A DNA stretch of 64,000 nt from Clarkia xantiana subsp. parviflora (Eukaryota > Streptophyta > Magnoliopsida > Myrtales > Onagraceae): positions 17,132,666 through 17,196,665 of the forward strand of contig JAPTYO010000005.1 in NCBI GenBank assembly GCA_036873135.1. Direction: 5' to 3'. Position numbers and translations under genes: made by a program. Each line of letters begins with the position of its first letter. Within the stretch, counting starts at the first letter, position 1. The notes under the pieces are model-generated. The model saw only the letters and a list, made by a program, of their open reading frames with translations, had not been told where the DNA came from and did not search any database. Of the stretch, positions 33,176 to 44,937 are shown one piece after another.

Positions 33176-34430
33176 TTTTTTTTTTTTTTTTTTATCTCAA
33201 GTGCGCCGATTTTATTGAATTAAAAGACTATTACCAACTACCAAATAGACCGTAACCGCTCCAGAGGTATTGGTTAACGTTCAATACCCGAACAAGTAGA
33301 ATAGATGCAGCCCAAACAAAGAAGACAAAGATAACAAAGCAGGAAACAGAAATACATCTAATAATGAACAACCTAAAACAGCAAATCGGCTTATTGATGG
33401 ATATGACCCTAGGCAAAGGATAGAAGCTTGGAGAGGAGGGACGTCTGAAACAGCAGAGTACGCATTCGGAGGGTAAGAGAACCTCCCTTGAGGCTGACAT
33501 AGCCAACAGATGACATGCACACCAAACGATACCAGACTAGACCCATAGTATAGCCGAAACGCAGACAACTTTGTATATAAACGACGTTTACCACATGACT
33601 AGTGTAGAGTATTTATGTAAGGCGCCCCAGCCATTGGAACATCCGCGAAAGACTAGCGCAGGGGGGGGGGTACCAAAGAAATACTCTGATTCTCCGTGAG
33701 GAGAGGAGGGAAATGAGATACGACCGCAGTCATATCGTGGATACCCCGAAGGGTATAAGTCATGCGGTGGGATGTTTGATGTACAGAGTGTTGGTTTTGA
33801 CGAACTATGGGTTCGACTGGAAGGGGTTAGGAGGACGGAAGTAGTGGGCTGTACCACCAAGATGTAGAAATGTTTAAGCTTAAAACGGTGAACAACATCC
33901 ACGACAGCGCGTGGAGGGGCGTAGGCGACCGGCGCACGACATTGGGGCAGCAGAGGTGGGCCGTGGCGGCGAGTGGAAGCGCGTGCTAGTGCGTGTGGCC
34001 GCGCGTTGGTGCGCAAGGCGGCGCGTGGATGACACGCGCCGCTGCAGTAGGCGAGTGGGTGACTGGTTGACGGCGTGTGGGCACGCGTGAGGCGTGTGTG
34101 GCGGCGTGTGTGACGCGCGTGTCGGCGCGTGGGACCCCGTGGAGGTGGTTGTGGTGGTGGTGGGGGGTCCTTGTGTAGTGTCGGGGGTGGTGGTGGTGGT
34201 GGTGAGGGTATATGGGAGGACGTATGGGGCGAGCGGGTGAGGCGGACTCCGCGATTTGGCGAAGCAAATCGTAGGATGAACGCGAGGTTGAACAATGTCA
34301 TCTGCTGTGGTGGGGCTTCCGGTTTTGGCTTAGGCTTAGACTTATGCTGGAGGAAGAGTTGCTCCATGCTCATGGTCGGCGAGAGTGTGCGAGAGTAGTG
34401 ACTTCCCTCCGATTTTTGGATCGAGAGAGG
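33176..34430 (-). mobile_element. Possible LINE-like retroposed sequence with poly(A) tail
   Basis: On the minus strand a T/G-rich segment ends TTCAATAAAATCGGCGCACT, then GAGAT and a run of about 20 A (T-run near 33178-33194), as in many plant LINE 3' ends. Upstream (33590-34373) is a Pro/Arg/His-rich open frame of 261 codons starting MSMEQLFLQHKSKPKPKPE, in GC-rich low-complexity DNA. No domain is recognised. It could be a LINE ORF1 remnant, a processed transcript, or a chance frame. Confidence 0.35.
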
Positions 34431-34759
34431 GAGTCATTTACTCTGGCCGAGGCAAAATTATTCAGAAGTTAGAGAGTTGGTAAACATTTTATTACAGTTT
34501 TTAGAATTAGATATGTTTTGTTGACACGAGACGAGACAACCTATTCATTTTCCGAAATTGAAATTATGATGATTCACTGCAAAAACCTCTCTCTCTCCCT
34601 CAGATTAAGGATGGTATGATTTTATGAATATATATAATATATATAATATAATAATGAAAAAACAAAACAAAACAATATTATAATGCCTTTCAGATCTTGA
34701 TTAGGAATATGTTAAGGGCAGTGAATGACCAACACTAGTACACTACCACTACCATCGAA

Positions 34760-34762
<3 letters not shown>
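34431..34762. other. Intergenic DNA
   Basis: AT-rich, no feature recognised. Confidence 0.35.

Positions 34763-34797
<35 letters not shown>
34763..34797. repeat. (TA)n microsatellite
   Basis: An uninterrupted alternating TA tract of about 17 units. Confidence 0.9.
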
Positions 34798-34800
<3 letters not shown>

Positions 34801-35239
34801 GACGTCATTCGTTTGGGATAGACTGGGTTGTTGAGGCCCTGAGGGCAGTGTGGTCATTAGGAGGCCACACCAACTCCCACGATACTGACATCTTATTTTA
34901 GCTAATATATATTTTCGTCGGTGGGTAAGCTGCCTGCCTTGCTGCGCCCGTCTGGTGGACCGTCGCGTCTTATTTCTTTTTTACAATTTGCCGGAGTATT
35001 TATATCTAATCTATTTTTTAGCAAAAAAAAAAAAAAAAAAAAAACTAAAGAAATTTAATTCGGCTATATTAAATTTATAATTACACATACCTAATAGGTA
35101 ATTAATTTAGGGTTTTCTTGTTGCTTCATTTAAAAAAAAATTAATTTTAAAAAATCAATTTTTAGAGTTTGTTTCAACTATGTAATACTGTGTCATATTG
35201 TATCATGTGACATAAGTCACATAACTGCGATTTACGACA
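34798..35239. other. Intergenic DNA
   Basis: Includes an A homopolymer (about 35024-35044). No gene seen. Confidence 0.35.
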
Positions 35240-35269
35240 TGTTTGGTTCAAGGAATTGGAATAAGAAAT

Positions 35270-35441
35270 AGGAGTTGGCTAAAATGCAGTCGAGTTTATT
35301 TAAACTTGATTTCTTATCCGTTAGATCATGAGAGAGAATCGATCATAATTGAGGAGGGATAAAAAGTGTTTGTTACACATGCATAATTTGATGGCTGATA
35401 AATTAAGTTTAAATAAACTCGAGTTTATTTTAGCCGAACCC
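35270..35441. mobile_element. hAT-type MITE, 172 bp
   Basis: Inverted ends GGAGTTGGCTAAAAT and, in reverse complement, GGGTTCGGCTAAAAT continue into GTCGAGTTTATTTAAACTT-like arms. Exact 8-bp TSDs TAAGAAAT at 35262-35269 and 35442-35449. An 8-bp duplication is the hAT hallmark. Confidence 0.8.
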
Positions 35442-36252
35442 TAAGAAATAAGGAATAAGGAATATATAATATTAATATGAAGTTGTTTGGTTGACATGAT
35501 GAATATGGAATGATGATTACAAATCCAATGTTTGGTTGATAAAATGTTATACGTAAATAAATGGAATAGACCCTAATTGACATATATACCCTTGTACTAT
35601 TTGTATTAATTAAATTAACAATATTAAACATGAAAAAGGCATATCACATATTATTAAACGAAAAATTGATTTTTTTAAAATGATTATCTTTTAAAAAAAC
35701 AATCATTTAAAAAAAAATCATTTTTTAAACAATTTTTTGAGATGTTGTAAAATTCACTATAACTAATACAACATATTGTAAATAAAAAATAACATGTTAA
35801 ATTATTATTCTTAATTAAATTGAAATATGATAACTTTTAATTAGATTTACCTACATGATATAATATATTATATAATATATTATATAATATATTATATAAT
35901 ATATATAATACACAAGAAACATGTTGTGTAATCAGATTATGTACCAAAGAAAAAAAACAGCTTGTTTAAATAGATAAGGTAAAAAAAACAAACATACTAT
36001 GCAAAAACAGATTATGTACGTAAACGACGAAACAAATTGTAAGATACATTTTGTAAAATATTTAGAAAATAAATTTTGTACGTAAATAACTAGAAGTATG
36101 TTATGATGTAAATAAATAAATTAGGGTTAAAATAGTATTTTTATATATTTATTTTAATTATAGAAAATTTGGAATACTTAATCCTAGGGGTTAGGCTAGA
36201 ATTAAGTATTTCCTCAAAATTGGGAATTAGGAATGCTTATTCCACATAATTT

Positions 36253-38867
36253 TTATTTTGGCCAAGAAATTCCATTTATTCATAAATTCAAAATGAAACT
36301 AAGGAGGGATGTGCTCCCGATCCTTTACAATTAAAGATAAAAGCGAGGGCGGGGGTGCTTGCACCCAATTGTTTAAACACGACCTCTTTCTAACTTGGAT
36401 TGCAATCCAAATAGCACAAGTATTTGCAGTTCTCCGGACATATGACCATCGGATCTCTTGCACCAAAGTAGAACCAACCAAAATGAATTCCAGTTGAGTT
36501 TTGACTCGCCAACTTATGGTTGTTGTTTCTCCGCCTAGGAACCGTATTATCTCCATTGCATCGGACTCTATGATAATCCTTGGCCAACCATTTTCGATCG
36601 CTAGTTGGATCCCTCTTTGAATTGCTGCAGTTTCGAGTTCCAAGCTGCCTCCCCAATTCATGAACTGACCAAATCCACCCAGCACTTCGCCTTCATGGTT
36701 TCTTGCAATGCCACCAATTCCTCCTTCCGCCGGATTAGTTGTCCACGAGCCATCACAGTTTACTTTCACAAACTCTTTTGGTGGAGGAGTCCACTTTTCC
36801 TTGACTTTATCAGCGTTAGGGTTTGTTATTGCATACGTTCATACCACCTCGCCCTGCATGTTACTATTCCGAGCTTGGGAGTTTGTTGTCCATACTTCGT
36901 TGAACTCATTCCAGATTGCTGCTATCACCTGCTGTGGGTTCGGATTAGTGTGGTTGTACATATCTGTGCATCTAGCCTTCCAAATCGACCAACACACTGC
37001 ACCTAGTAGAGCCCATCACTTCTTCTTCTCCGTATTAGTTATCGTAGGAGCCTTCTTCATCGCAGCAAACCATTCTGCCATGGTTTCAGCTCGTATCAGT
37101 TCTGGTCGGACGTTCATGACTGAGAGCCATATCGGGGCGGTCCACTCGCATCCAAACACCATATGTTCTGTTGATTCCTCAGATTGACAGAAAAGGGCAG
37201 CAAATATCAACATTCATTCCACGTTGTTGTAGGTTTTTTCTTACTGCAATAGCATTCGACAACAACTTCCATACAAAAACTCGAACCTTTGGCAATGTGC
37301 TCATCGCCCACACTTCTTTCAACTTCAGGTTGCTTTGGTCGTTCGGTATTAAGAATTCATCATGAGGTTCTGGACACTTGATCTGCCTGTAGACCAAAAT
37401 AACATTCAGTCTCCTGTTTTTGAAAATGGCCATATAAATTCATCCGGCTTCGGCTCGGCTGGTAATGGGATTCGTGATATTGCTGTCACCTGTTCCTCTG
37501 TGAGGTGTTGACTGACTAGGTTCGGTATCCATTGTTGCGGTGAGTCACTAATCAAGCTTGAAACTGGTGTAGTGAGGTGACAAATTGGAGTATCATCTGG
37601 TGGTGTAATTCTGAATCCTAGAATATCAGGCATCCATGCATCGTTAAACATTCGTATGCCATGCCCATCTCCCACTCGCCAGATTCCGTTTTCCTTAAGC
37701 ACATCCCGACCGGCAAGTAGACTCGTCCAAGCCCATGATGCCCTAGTCCTCTTCTTCTTCTTCTTTTTTTTTTTTTTTTTGGTTTCCCGCGGGGTGATCC
37801 TAGGTGGGCCCCCATCAGGAGGGCAGCACCCGTAGTCCTCTTCTTTGCTTCCATGAGATTGGTTCTCTCGAAATAAAGTCCCTTTAGCATGGTTGCCCAA
37901 TATGCGTTGGGGTTTTTGAGTAATCGCCACGCCATTTTCAACAAGAGTGCCACATTAAAAGTTTGTAATTCTATGAACCCCAGCCCTCCACACGCTTTAG
38001 GCTTTGTAAGTGTCGACCAGCTACTCCAATGAATCTTCTTTTCCCCACCACGTTGTCCCCACCAAGATCGGGCCGTAAGAGAATTAATTTCTGCGCACCA
38101 AGTTTTTGGGAGCAAAAACAAACTCATCGTGTATGTGGGAATCACCATCACCACTGATTTGATCAACACCTCCCTCCTCGCATTGTTTAGTAACATCGAT
38201 TTCCATCCGTGAATCTTTGCCATGATACGCTCCTTCAAATATCCCAACGCCTCCTTTTTCGATCTCCCCCAAATGGTTGGTAATCCAAGATATTTACCCG
38301 GGTTGCGTGTTGCACGGACGCCTAGTGCTCTTTCCACTCTTGTTTTCGTTTCCTCTCGCACATTCGACTCGAAATAGATACTTGATTTTTCGAAATTGAT
38401 AGCTTGTCCCGACGCTGTGCAATATACACTAAGTATGGCCCTTAGCCTATCAACATTCTCGGCTGAGGCATTGATGAAAAAGATCGAGTCGTCCGCAAAA
38501 AAATAGGTGATGTAGCTTAGGGCAACTCCTCTTCATGCAGATTCCTTCGACCTCATTTCTGTTAACAACATTGAGGATTCTTCTTGATAGGGAATCGGCT
38601 ACCAATATGAATAGATAAGGTGAGAGCGGGTCACCTTGTCTGGTCCCCCGTGTTGGTGTGAAAGGTTGGGCTCTTTTTCCATTGAGCATAAGTCGGTATG
38701 TAACCGATGAGACACATTCACGGATCCACTGCATCCATTTCTCGTTGAACCCTAGCTTTTCAAGTATTGCCATGAGGAAATCCCATTCCACCCGGTCATA
38801 CGCCTTTTGCATATCTACTTTTATTGCACACTCTTCCCGGCGCGTGTTTGCTCGATTCCTCAAGTAA
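36253..38867 (-). pseudogene. LINE (L1-like) ORF2 fragment, 5'-truncated
   Basis: Read on the minus strand from inside the reverse transcriptase (IKVDMQKAYDRVEWDFL, GTRQGDPLSPYLFIL), through KYLGLPTIWGRSKK and CGGLGFIELQTFNVALL, to a zinc-binding segment and an RNase H (VNCDGSWTTNPAEGGIGG). Frames shift several times, including in a T-run just before the catalytic FADD, where the frame reads LFFCGRL instead. Near-perfect 17-bp flanking repeats CTTATTCCACATAATTT (36236-36252) and CTTATTTCACATAATTT (38868-38884) are its target duplication, with an A-rich 3' tail (rc of 36253-36260). It differs from the LINE at 12250. Confidence 0.88.
37757..37832 (-). mobile_element. Short SINE-like retroposon inside the LINE
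   Basis: A 76-bp insertion with a poly(A) tail on the minus strand (T-run about 37764-37780) and a GC-rich body containing GATCACCCCGCGGGAAACC. Exact 13-bp flanking repeats TAGTCCTCTTCTT lie at 37744-37756 and 37833-37845. Tail plus long variable TSD indicates LINE-mediated retroposition. The family is not recognised; it may be a truncated SINE. Confidence 0.7.
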
Positions 38868-38897
38868 CTTATTTCACATAATTTAAGAACCAAACAA

Positions 38898-39394
38898 CAC
38901 CATAGAATTAATCATTCCCAATTCCTATTTTAAATTAGTGGTTACAAAATGTCTCATATTTGGAACTATACATTTAATACTAAAGACACATTTGAATTAA
39001 AAGTTATGAATCTTAAGATAATAAATTGTAGGAAATATGAACAATACCAAAAAGAGTATACACAACATCAAAACTAATCCTATATGTTATCAACATAACA
39101 TATCATATGCTGACATTTCAGTCGGATTCCACACCAAAAATTAACCATATGTGTGTAATCGGCATGTAATAAAAAATTGCACACCGATGTTTTGTGTGTA
39201 ATATCATGTTACACACTAAAACTAAACCTAATTTTCGGTGTGTAAATATTACACATTGAAATTTCCGTATGCAATCTTATGACCATTTACCATATCTACA
39301 TTCCACACCGATATTTTCTGTAACTGCTGTGGAAACCTGTATACACATGTTCCACATTGATTTGTCCGCGTGGAATCTTGGGCTTTCTATGGTG
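38898..39394. mobile_element. Possible CACTA-like non-autonomous element
   Basis: Termini CACCATAGAA and, on the right, TTCTATGGTG are inverted repeats. The interior repeats TTACACACYGAAAW-like motifs in both orientations (39160-39370), like the subterminal repeats of CACTA transposons. A 3-bp target duplication was not found and termini are not canonical CACTA. Confidence 0.4.
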
Positions 39395-39691
39395 TATTTG
39401 TGATGATGATAATTTGTCATTTCCTCTAGTATTATATTGATAGTAGTACGCAAATATGTCTAGGGACAATATATACTCTGATTGTTTGATATGTGACAAT
39501 GTAAAAAGGTGTCTCTTACAATTTACCTACCAACCACCCAAAATAAAAATTAAAGTGCTTCTATTCAGCTGATGTATGAATTCGCATCCCTAAATTTCCA
39601 TATATGATGCAAATTTGATTTTTCTAACTAATTAAAGAATATACATTAACTTGTAACTTTCCATATAAAGTATATATATAAAGGGAAAACA

Positions 39692-40207
39692 ACATAAATG
39701 GTCCCCGAACTTTGGTCATTTTTCTGTCTCTGTCCTTGAACTTTGTTTTTTTCTATTGATGTACTTGAACTCGTCAAATCCATTCTGTTATAGTCCCATC
39801 GTTAAATTATATTGTTAATTGTGGTGATTAGATGCTGATTAAACAAAAAATATTGACATGGACAAGCTGGCGTGTCATTGTTTATGGCCACGTCATGTTT
39901 AGTGCCTTTCGCTTTCAGTTTCATGTTCTTTTTTTTTTTTTTTTTTTTTAGTTTTTTTGTTTATTTATTTATTTTCTGGTTATTGATATATATTAAAAAA
40001 AATATGAAGTGACCCTAAACATGCCATGTCAGCTTGTCCATGTTATCAATTTTTCATCCAATAACGCATTATCACCACAATTAATATTAAAATTTAAGAG
40101 TAGGACTATAAAAGAATGAGTTTTATGAGTTCAAGTACCTCAATAGAAAAAATTAAAGTTCGAGGACATAGATAAAAAAATGTGTACAGTTCGAGGACCA
40201 TTTATGT
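39692..40207. mobile_element. Foldback MITE with about 200-bp arms
   Basis: Left end ACATAAATGGTCCCCGAAC and right end, in reverse complement, ACATAAATGGTCCTCGAAC, continue as long imperfect arms sharing CTTGAACTYRT and TGACATGGACAAGCT-like phrases. No clear target duplication, so the superfamily is unassigned. Confidence 0.65.
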
Positions 40208-40310
40208 GTACATAGTCTTCTTTACTCTTTCTTCATATTTTAAAAGAAACAAATGCTTTAAGCCGCCGCCACAAAACACGATCTGAAAAAACATAAATGG
40301 TTTTATTAGG

Positions 40311-41143
40311 ATATGAACTATATATGAATAAAATCATATTACCATCTTCGACTATAAATGGGTTCCTATAATATCTTATAATTTCTATACAAACTAAAAC
40401 ATAAAAAAGAGGAAGATATAAGTGAAAGTAAATTAATGTTACTAGGAGATGAAGGATATCTGCCTCTTTAGCTCAATCTATCACTATATGAACTAGGGGT
40501 GTAAACGAGTCAAGCTACTCGTGAGCTACTCGAGATCGGCTCGGTCGATACTCTAATTCGACTCGCTAAATTTCGAGTCGAGCTTTTTCTGATACCGAGT
40601 CGAATTCGAGTTCACTGGTACTCGACTCGAGAGGCTCGCGAGCCTAATCGAGCTTTTTTGTTTTGCCTATTCGAGTCGAGTTCGAATTCGATTTCGAGTT
40701 TTTCGAGCTTTACATATTAATATTATATATGTTTATATTGAGTTCAAGTCGAGCTCGAGTTCGAGTCAAAGGCCTAATCGAGTCGAGTTCGAGCTCAAGC
40801 TAAGGTGCACCATTTATAATTTAATTGAATTTTTTTTAATCTTATCGAGCTGAGTCGAGTCGAGCTCGAACTCGCCGAGTATTGAATCGAGTCGAGCTCG
40901 AGTAAACTGAGTCGAGTCGAGTTGAGTCGAGTCGAGCTTGCCAGTTACTCGGCTCGTTTATAGCCCTAATATGAACTATATGTGAATAAAATCAAATTAC
41001 CATCTTCGACTATAAATGGGATCCTATAATATCTTATTCATTTCTATACAAACCAAAACATAAAAAGAGGAAGATATAAGTGAAAGTAAATAAATCTTAC
41101 TAGGAGATGAAGGATATCGGCCTCTTTGGCTCAATCTACCACT
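40311..41143. repeat. 175-bp tandem duplication split by an hAT MITE
   Basis: Units 40311-40485 and 40969-41143 are both 175 bp and about 94% identical by eye. Both begin ATATGAACTATAT and end CTAYCACT. The hAT MITE lies exactly at their junction. No coding capacity is seen in the unit. Confidence 0.85.
40494..40968. mobile_element. hAT-like non-autonomous element (CTCGAG-rich), copy 2
   Basis: Ends TAGGGGTGTAAAC and, in reverse complement, TAGGGCTATAAAC. Exact 8-bp TSD ATATGAAC (40486-40493, 40969-40976). The interior is dense in GTCGAG/CTCGAG with a central AT-rich block. Same family as 11072-11471. Confidence 0.85.
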
Positions 41144-41995
41144 ATTGGAATTGATACTCTTGCAATTAATATATGCGGCGACGAAATGGTCCTTTACACC
41201 CTGCACGATAATGTCATTCTCTAAACGTCGAATATATAACTCTCTTGATCTTCTTGAATGACAATGAGGATGTGGTAATGGTGTAGGGAATAATACTTGA
41301 TCAGGTTGGGGACGTGTTTTGTTGTGGATTAGCTCTACATCTTCTTCACGTGCGTTAGCCTTGGGAAAAAAACAAGATCATAACACGTTTTGTTGGGAAT
41401 ATAATTTACTTTTGGATTAAAATAGTTTTTGATGTTGTAACTAGCTAGGGTTTTTACGTATCTTTAAGGGAGACGAAGCAATGATTATAAATAGAAGTTG
41501 AATATTTTATGGGATAGTTAGTTTGTTTTGGGTTTAAAGTGTTCACTACTTTGGTTGGTAACACTTCTACGAATTTCGTTTCTTAACACACATAAATATT
41601 TCATAAAAAAACACACGGATATAAAATTAAAAGATCCTAATAAAAATTAAACAAAAAATTAAGAGAACAAATGTAGAAAATATATCAACACTTTTATCAA
41701 GAAAACTAAAAGAATTTTGAAATGTTATTTATAATAAAAATATATAACTTTTATTATTTTTATTTTCACTCTTATTATTTTTATTTTTGCCAAATAATAG
41801 GAATGGGCGAGTAGCGGCGACTCTAGACCCATCCCGCTACGTAATGTTCGAGCTCTCATACTCACAACCTAGTATAGTCAAGAGGCCGACCGTGCCCAGT
41901 TCTACTTGCCTCCTTATTTTTGGATTACGGGGCTAAATACTACGGAAACTCAAATACGGTACATGCTAGGAATCACGATTACGCATCGGAAGATG
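41144..41995. other. Intergenic DNA flanking the copia LTR
   Basis: No gene seen. Homology between the two copia copies stops at 41996, so this is genuine flank of the minus-strand copia element. Confidence 0.45.
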
Positions 41996-42517
41996 TGTAC
42001 ATACCTTAAACGCTTTCCGTAGTCCCAAGATCTTGCAGAGGGAGTTCTCGATCCACCGGACGGAACCCGTAGAGGTTCTTGTTAAGGAAGCCCTACGCGG
42101 TATATTCTCCACAGCAAAGCTTCTGATCGATTCTTGGCAGGGATATATCTTTGGAGTGTTTGCTTAAAGCAAATTGGCACACCCTTGGTGAAGGTAGTGG
42201 TTCGGCCGAAACTAGTATATGTTAGGGAGGAGGGTTTTCTCTCAAATTACCACAAATGAGGAATTGTGAATTACCCTAATAAAACCCCTAACACTCCCTA
42301 TTTATAGGAGGAGCAAAGTGGATAAAAGTCCACTTTGCCCACATCTAATATTCGGCCGGCCATGGTGTAAAAGAGAGGCCCAATTTTGGGCCTCTCATAT
42401 CAATTAGGATTTGGGTCTAGCCCAATTTCTCTATTGTGGCATTTACCCAATTGTCTCAAGTAACATATACATATTAATAGGCTTCCATTTACGGCGCCTA
42501 GTCACCATATGCTGACA
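41996..42517 (-). repeat. Minus-strand copia 3' LTR
   Basis: Read on the minus strand from TGTCAGCATATGGTGACT to GGTATGTACA; 522 bp, homologous to 386-879. TATA-like CTATAAATAGG lies at about 42297-42307. A purine-rich tract precedes it at about 42518-42540. The 5' LTR lies right of the window. Confidence 0.7.
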
Positions 42518-43638
42518 GCTCCCACTCGCCGGAATGGGAGGGCGCCTGTTAATGTATTGTTGTCCAAATCGCATCAACATTTCATTCTTCCGATCTTGCC
42601 CCTACTTCCGAATAGTTCATACGAGGTTTGCCATGCGACGAGGATACGACGGGCATCGTGCTACTCATCTGTTAAAAGTGTTGTAGCGCCCGCGAAACAT
42701 TGATTCCATATTTCCAATCAACCTGTTAAAAACATTAAATTGTATCGCGATGTATTCTAGGTCAACTGTTAATTCTCCAATTACCTAGTTTCCACTTAGG
42801 AATACTTCTCCAAGGCATCCGTACAAGTATTCACAACCTTCAACTAATATCTGGCTGGTGGCCACCTAGTGAATAGAAGAGTTGGTGAATTACAGGTGAA
42901 CTTGACCATCCCCATCGCTCATACTCTTAGTCAAACCCAACCGGTTTCCAAAGACGTGGTCACTTGGCCTTTTTCTTCAGCACTACGCTCGTTCGCCGGG
43001 AAGCAAACATTGAGGCTGACCTTAGATATGAGTTCTGAGTCCATGAGGATACTTCGGGTGCCTCTTCATAAGGCCCCCGTGATCAATCACACGCTCGAGG
43101 TGAAGAAGTTTGCGCCCATCCGAATCTCGAGGATTCTACCTAGCACAACCGATCCTGACCCCGTGGTCGAACATGGCACGCGTAGTATGAAGCACGCGTC
43201 GATAGCATACACGAACATTGTCAGGAGTGGGATATGTCAATAATGTTATCGCATAATTTTCATATGGCCTAGAATGTGGTGAATGACGAACAGAGTTCAT
43301 TACGACGATGTGCAAAACGAAGATCATGTCGTGTTACTCCGAAACCAAATGATCGTTTTGCGTAAGCAAGTTTATCCCCTGGTTCTTAGCCAGTCTTGTT
43401 ACGGTAGAGGTCACCCTCTCCTACAAGACGACCGTGCCTGTGTGACAAGGCAATGCCTACATTCGACATAATTTAGGCAGAGGATTGCGTCCTCCTACGA
43501 CTCAGTTTATAGACCGTAAAATACGATGTAATCAAACATTATGACGTCGGTGAATCATAAACTCGATTTGCAATTCTCTCATTTATTAAAAATGTAACTT
43601 TCAATTATCAAAATGTTATCACAGATACATGCACACTT
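42518..43638 (-). mobile_element. Copia 3' non-coding tail
   Basis: About 1.1 kb between the RNase H stop and the LTR, unusually long for a copia element. No env-like ORF is recognisable on the sense strand. A 124-codon frame on the opposite strand (42869-43243) has no known domain and is probably fortuitous. The first 380 bases match 1-385 in inverted orientation. Confidence 0.5.
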
Positions 43639-44096
43639 TTAAACCCAACGCAATCCAAGCAGTTTAACATACTTTTCAAATGTCTCCTTGCATAATGGTT
43701 TAGTTAATGGGTCCGCTATCATGACATCAGGGGGCGAGTATTCTAAAGTTATTATATTGTCTTCTACCATAGATTTAGCATAATTATATTTCACATCAAT
43801 GTGTTTAGTCCTACTATGATACTTTGGATTCTTAACTGTCGTAATAGCTGCCTGACTGTTAGAGTACACCTTCACAAGCTTACTTTCGACATCGTCATTA
43901 AGCACCGCAGTAATAAGCTTTTTCAGCCAGACTGCTTCCTAAGCATTTTTGGAGAGAGCAACAAATTCTGATTCCATCGTAGACAGCGCGACACATGATT
44001 GCTTCTTGCTCGTCCATGAAATGGCGGCATTAGCAAGGAGAAAGACTCCTCCTGTGGTGGACTTACGATCGTTTGGATCGCCACCATGGTCGGCGT
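43639..44096 (-). pseudogene. Copia RNase H, C-terminal part, interrupted by element C
   Basis: The minus-strand frame reads [36 protein letters not shown], then an in-frame TAG (expected Gln, in SKNA*EAVWL), YSNSQAAITTVKNPKYHSRT, KHIDVKYNY, and the terminal ADPLTKPLCKETFEKYV. Its upstream half is at 63691-64000. The two join in frame across element C at the GGCGT target duplication. Confidence 0.88.
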
Positions 44097-44937
44097 TGTT
44101 AAGTTATAAGATCTAGGTCAACGGGTTGCCGACTTTGATCTCACTCCTTACGGGGGATGTGTGTGATCCGGTCTTCTGGAGTCGCCTTGCCTTTGCCTAT
44201 GTCCTTCTTCCTTTCCTTCTTCCCTTGGTTCCTTCTCTTCTTCTCTCCCTTTGCCCTGCAAAAGGGGCAGTACCAGACACGGAGGGGGGGGGGGGTGGTG
44301 CCTGGTGAACCCTCTCCGATGCCTAAGTCAGAACTATATTTCTAGAGAGATAAAGCTAGAGAGATGTCAGAGCTAAAATGTCCAAATGGCCAAGATGATC
44401 AAATGAGTTGTGAAGGTGGGGTATTTATAGGCAACAGTGTCATTAAGGTGGCTTAATGACATCGTTAGCCTTTAAACACAATTAATTAACCTTTAAGCAC
44501 ATAATTAAGACCTTAGGATTCGGAGGAGATAGGCGGAGTGGACCGAGCGTGGGGAGTCCGAAGGTGGTGTCGGGGCCCTTGGGGGGGAGGAATCCGACCC
44601 CCAAGGGTAGGGGTTGGGTGAGAGCACCCAACCCCTCCTAGGGAGGGTGGGGTTGGCCAACCCCATCCTTCCTAGGAGGGATCGGGTTGGCCGACCCGAT
44701 CTCTCCTAGGAGAGATCGGGTTGGTCCACCCGATCTCCCCTAGGGGAGGTCGGGTGTGGCCACCCAACCTCACCTAGGTGAGTTTTGTCCCTGCCGGACG
44801 GGCGCTTCGGCCCTGTCCGAGCCGTCGATGTTCTCGCGAAGTGTCCGGGTTGAAGTTTCGATTTGCAATCATAAATGGGACGATAAAAATACAACGGTTT
44901 GGAAGTCAACGGGTTCAAATTGGGCGTATATCCATCA
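44097..44937 (-). repeat. Element C 3' LTR
   Basis: 841 bp, lying left because the element is on the minus strand. U3 contains a cluster of nested palindromes (about 44604-44783) built around CCTAGG and TTGGCCAA-like cores. TATA box TATAAATA at rc of 44422-44429. It lacks one 34-bp palindrome unit present in the 5' LTR. Confidence 0.93.

Larger units (their letters stand above)
35240..38896. mobile_element. Host DNA transposon or MITE containing three later insertions
   Basis: Short inverted ends TGTTTGGTTC (35240) and GAACCAAACA (ends 38896) with a 3-bp ACA on each side. The interior at both ends repeats ggaattggaat-like phrases. After removing the hAT MITE (35270-35441) and the LINE (36253-38867) about 870 bp of AT-rich sequence remains. 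The assignment rests on short termini, so the borders are tentative. Confidence 0.4.

Noticed and set aside
1..42900. Possible giant inverted duplication: copia LTRs (1-879 vs 41996-42900), LTR-like pair (10410 vs 32040) and hAT pair (11072 vs 40968) are all inverted
   Set aside because: Mirror positions do not share a common centre and the DNA between shows no matching arms; independent insertions explain it.
42869..43243. 124-codon plus-strand frame in the copia tail, considered as an env-like or antisense gene
   Set aside because: No signal peptide, membrane segment, splice structure or known domain, and the homologous tail at 1-385 does not keep it.
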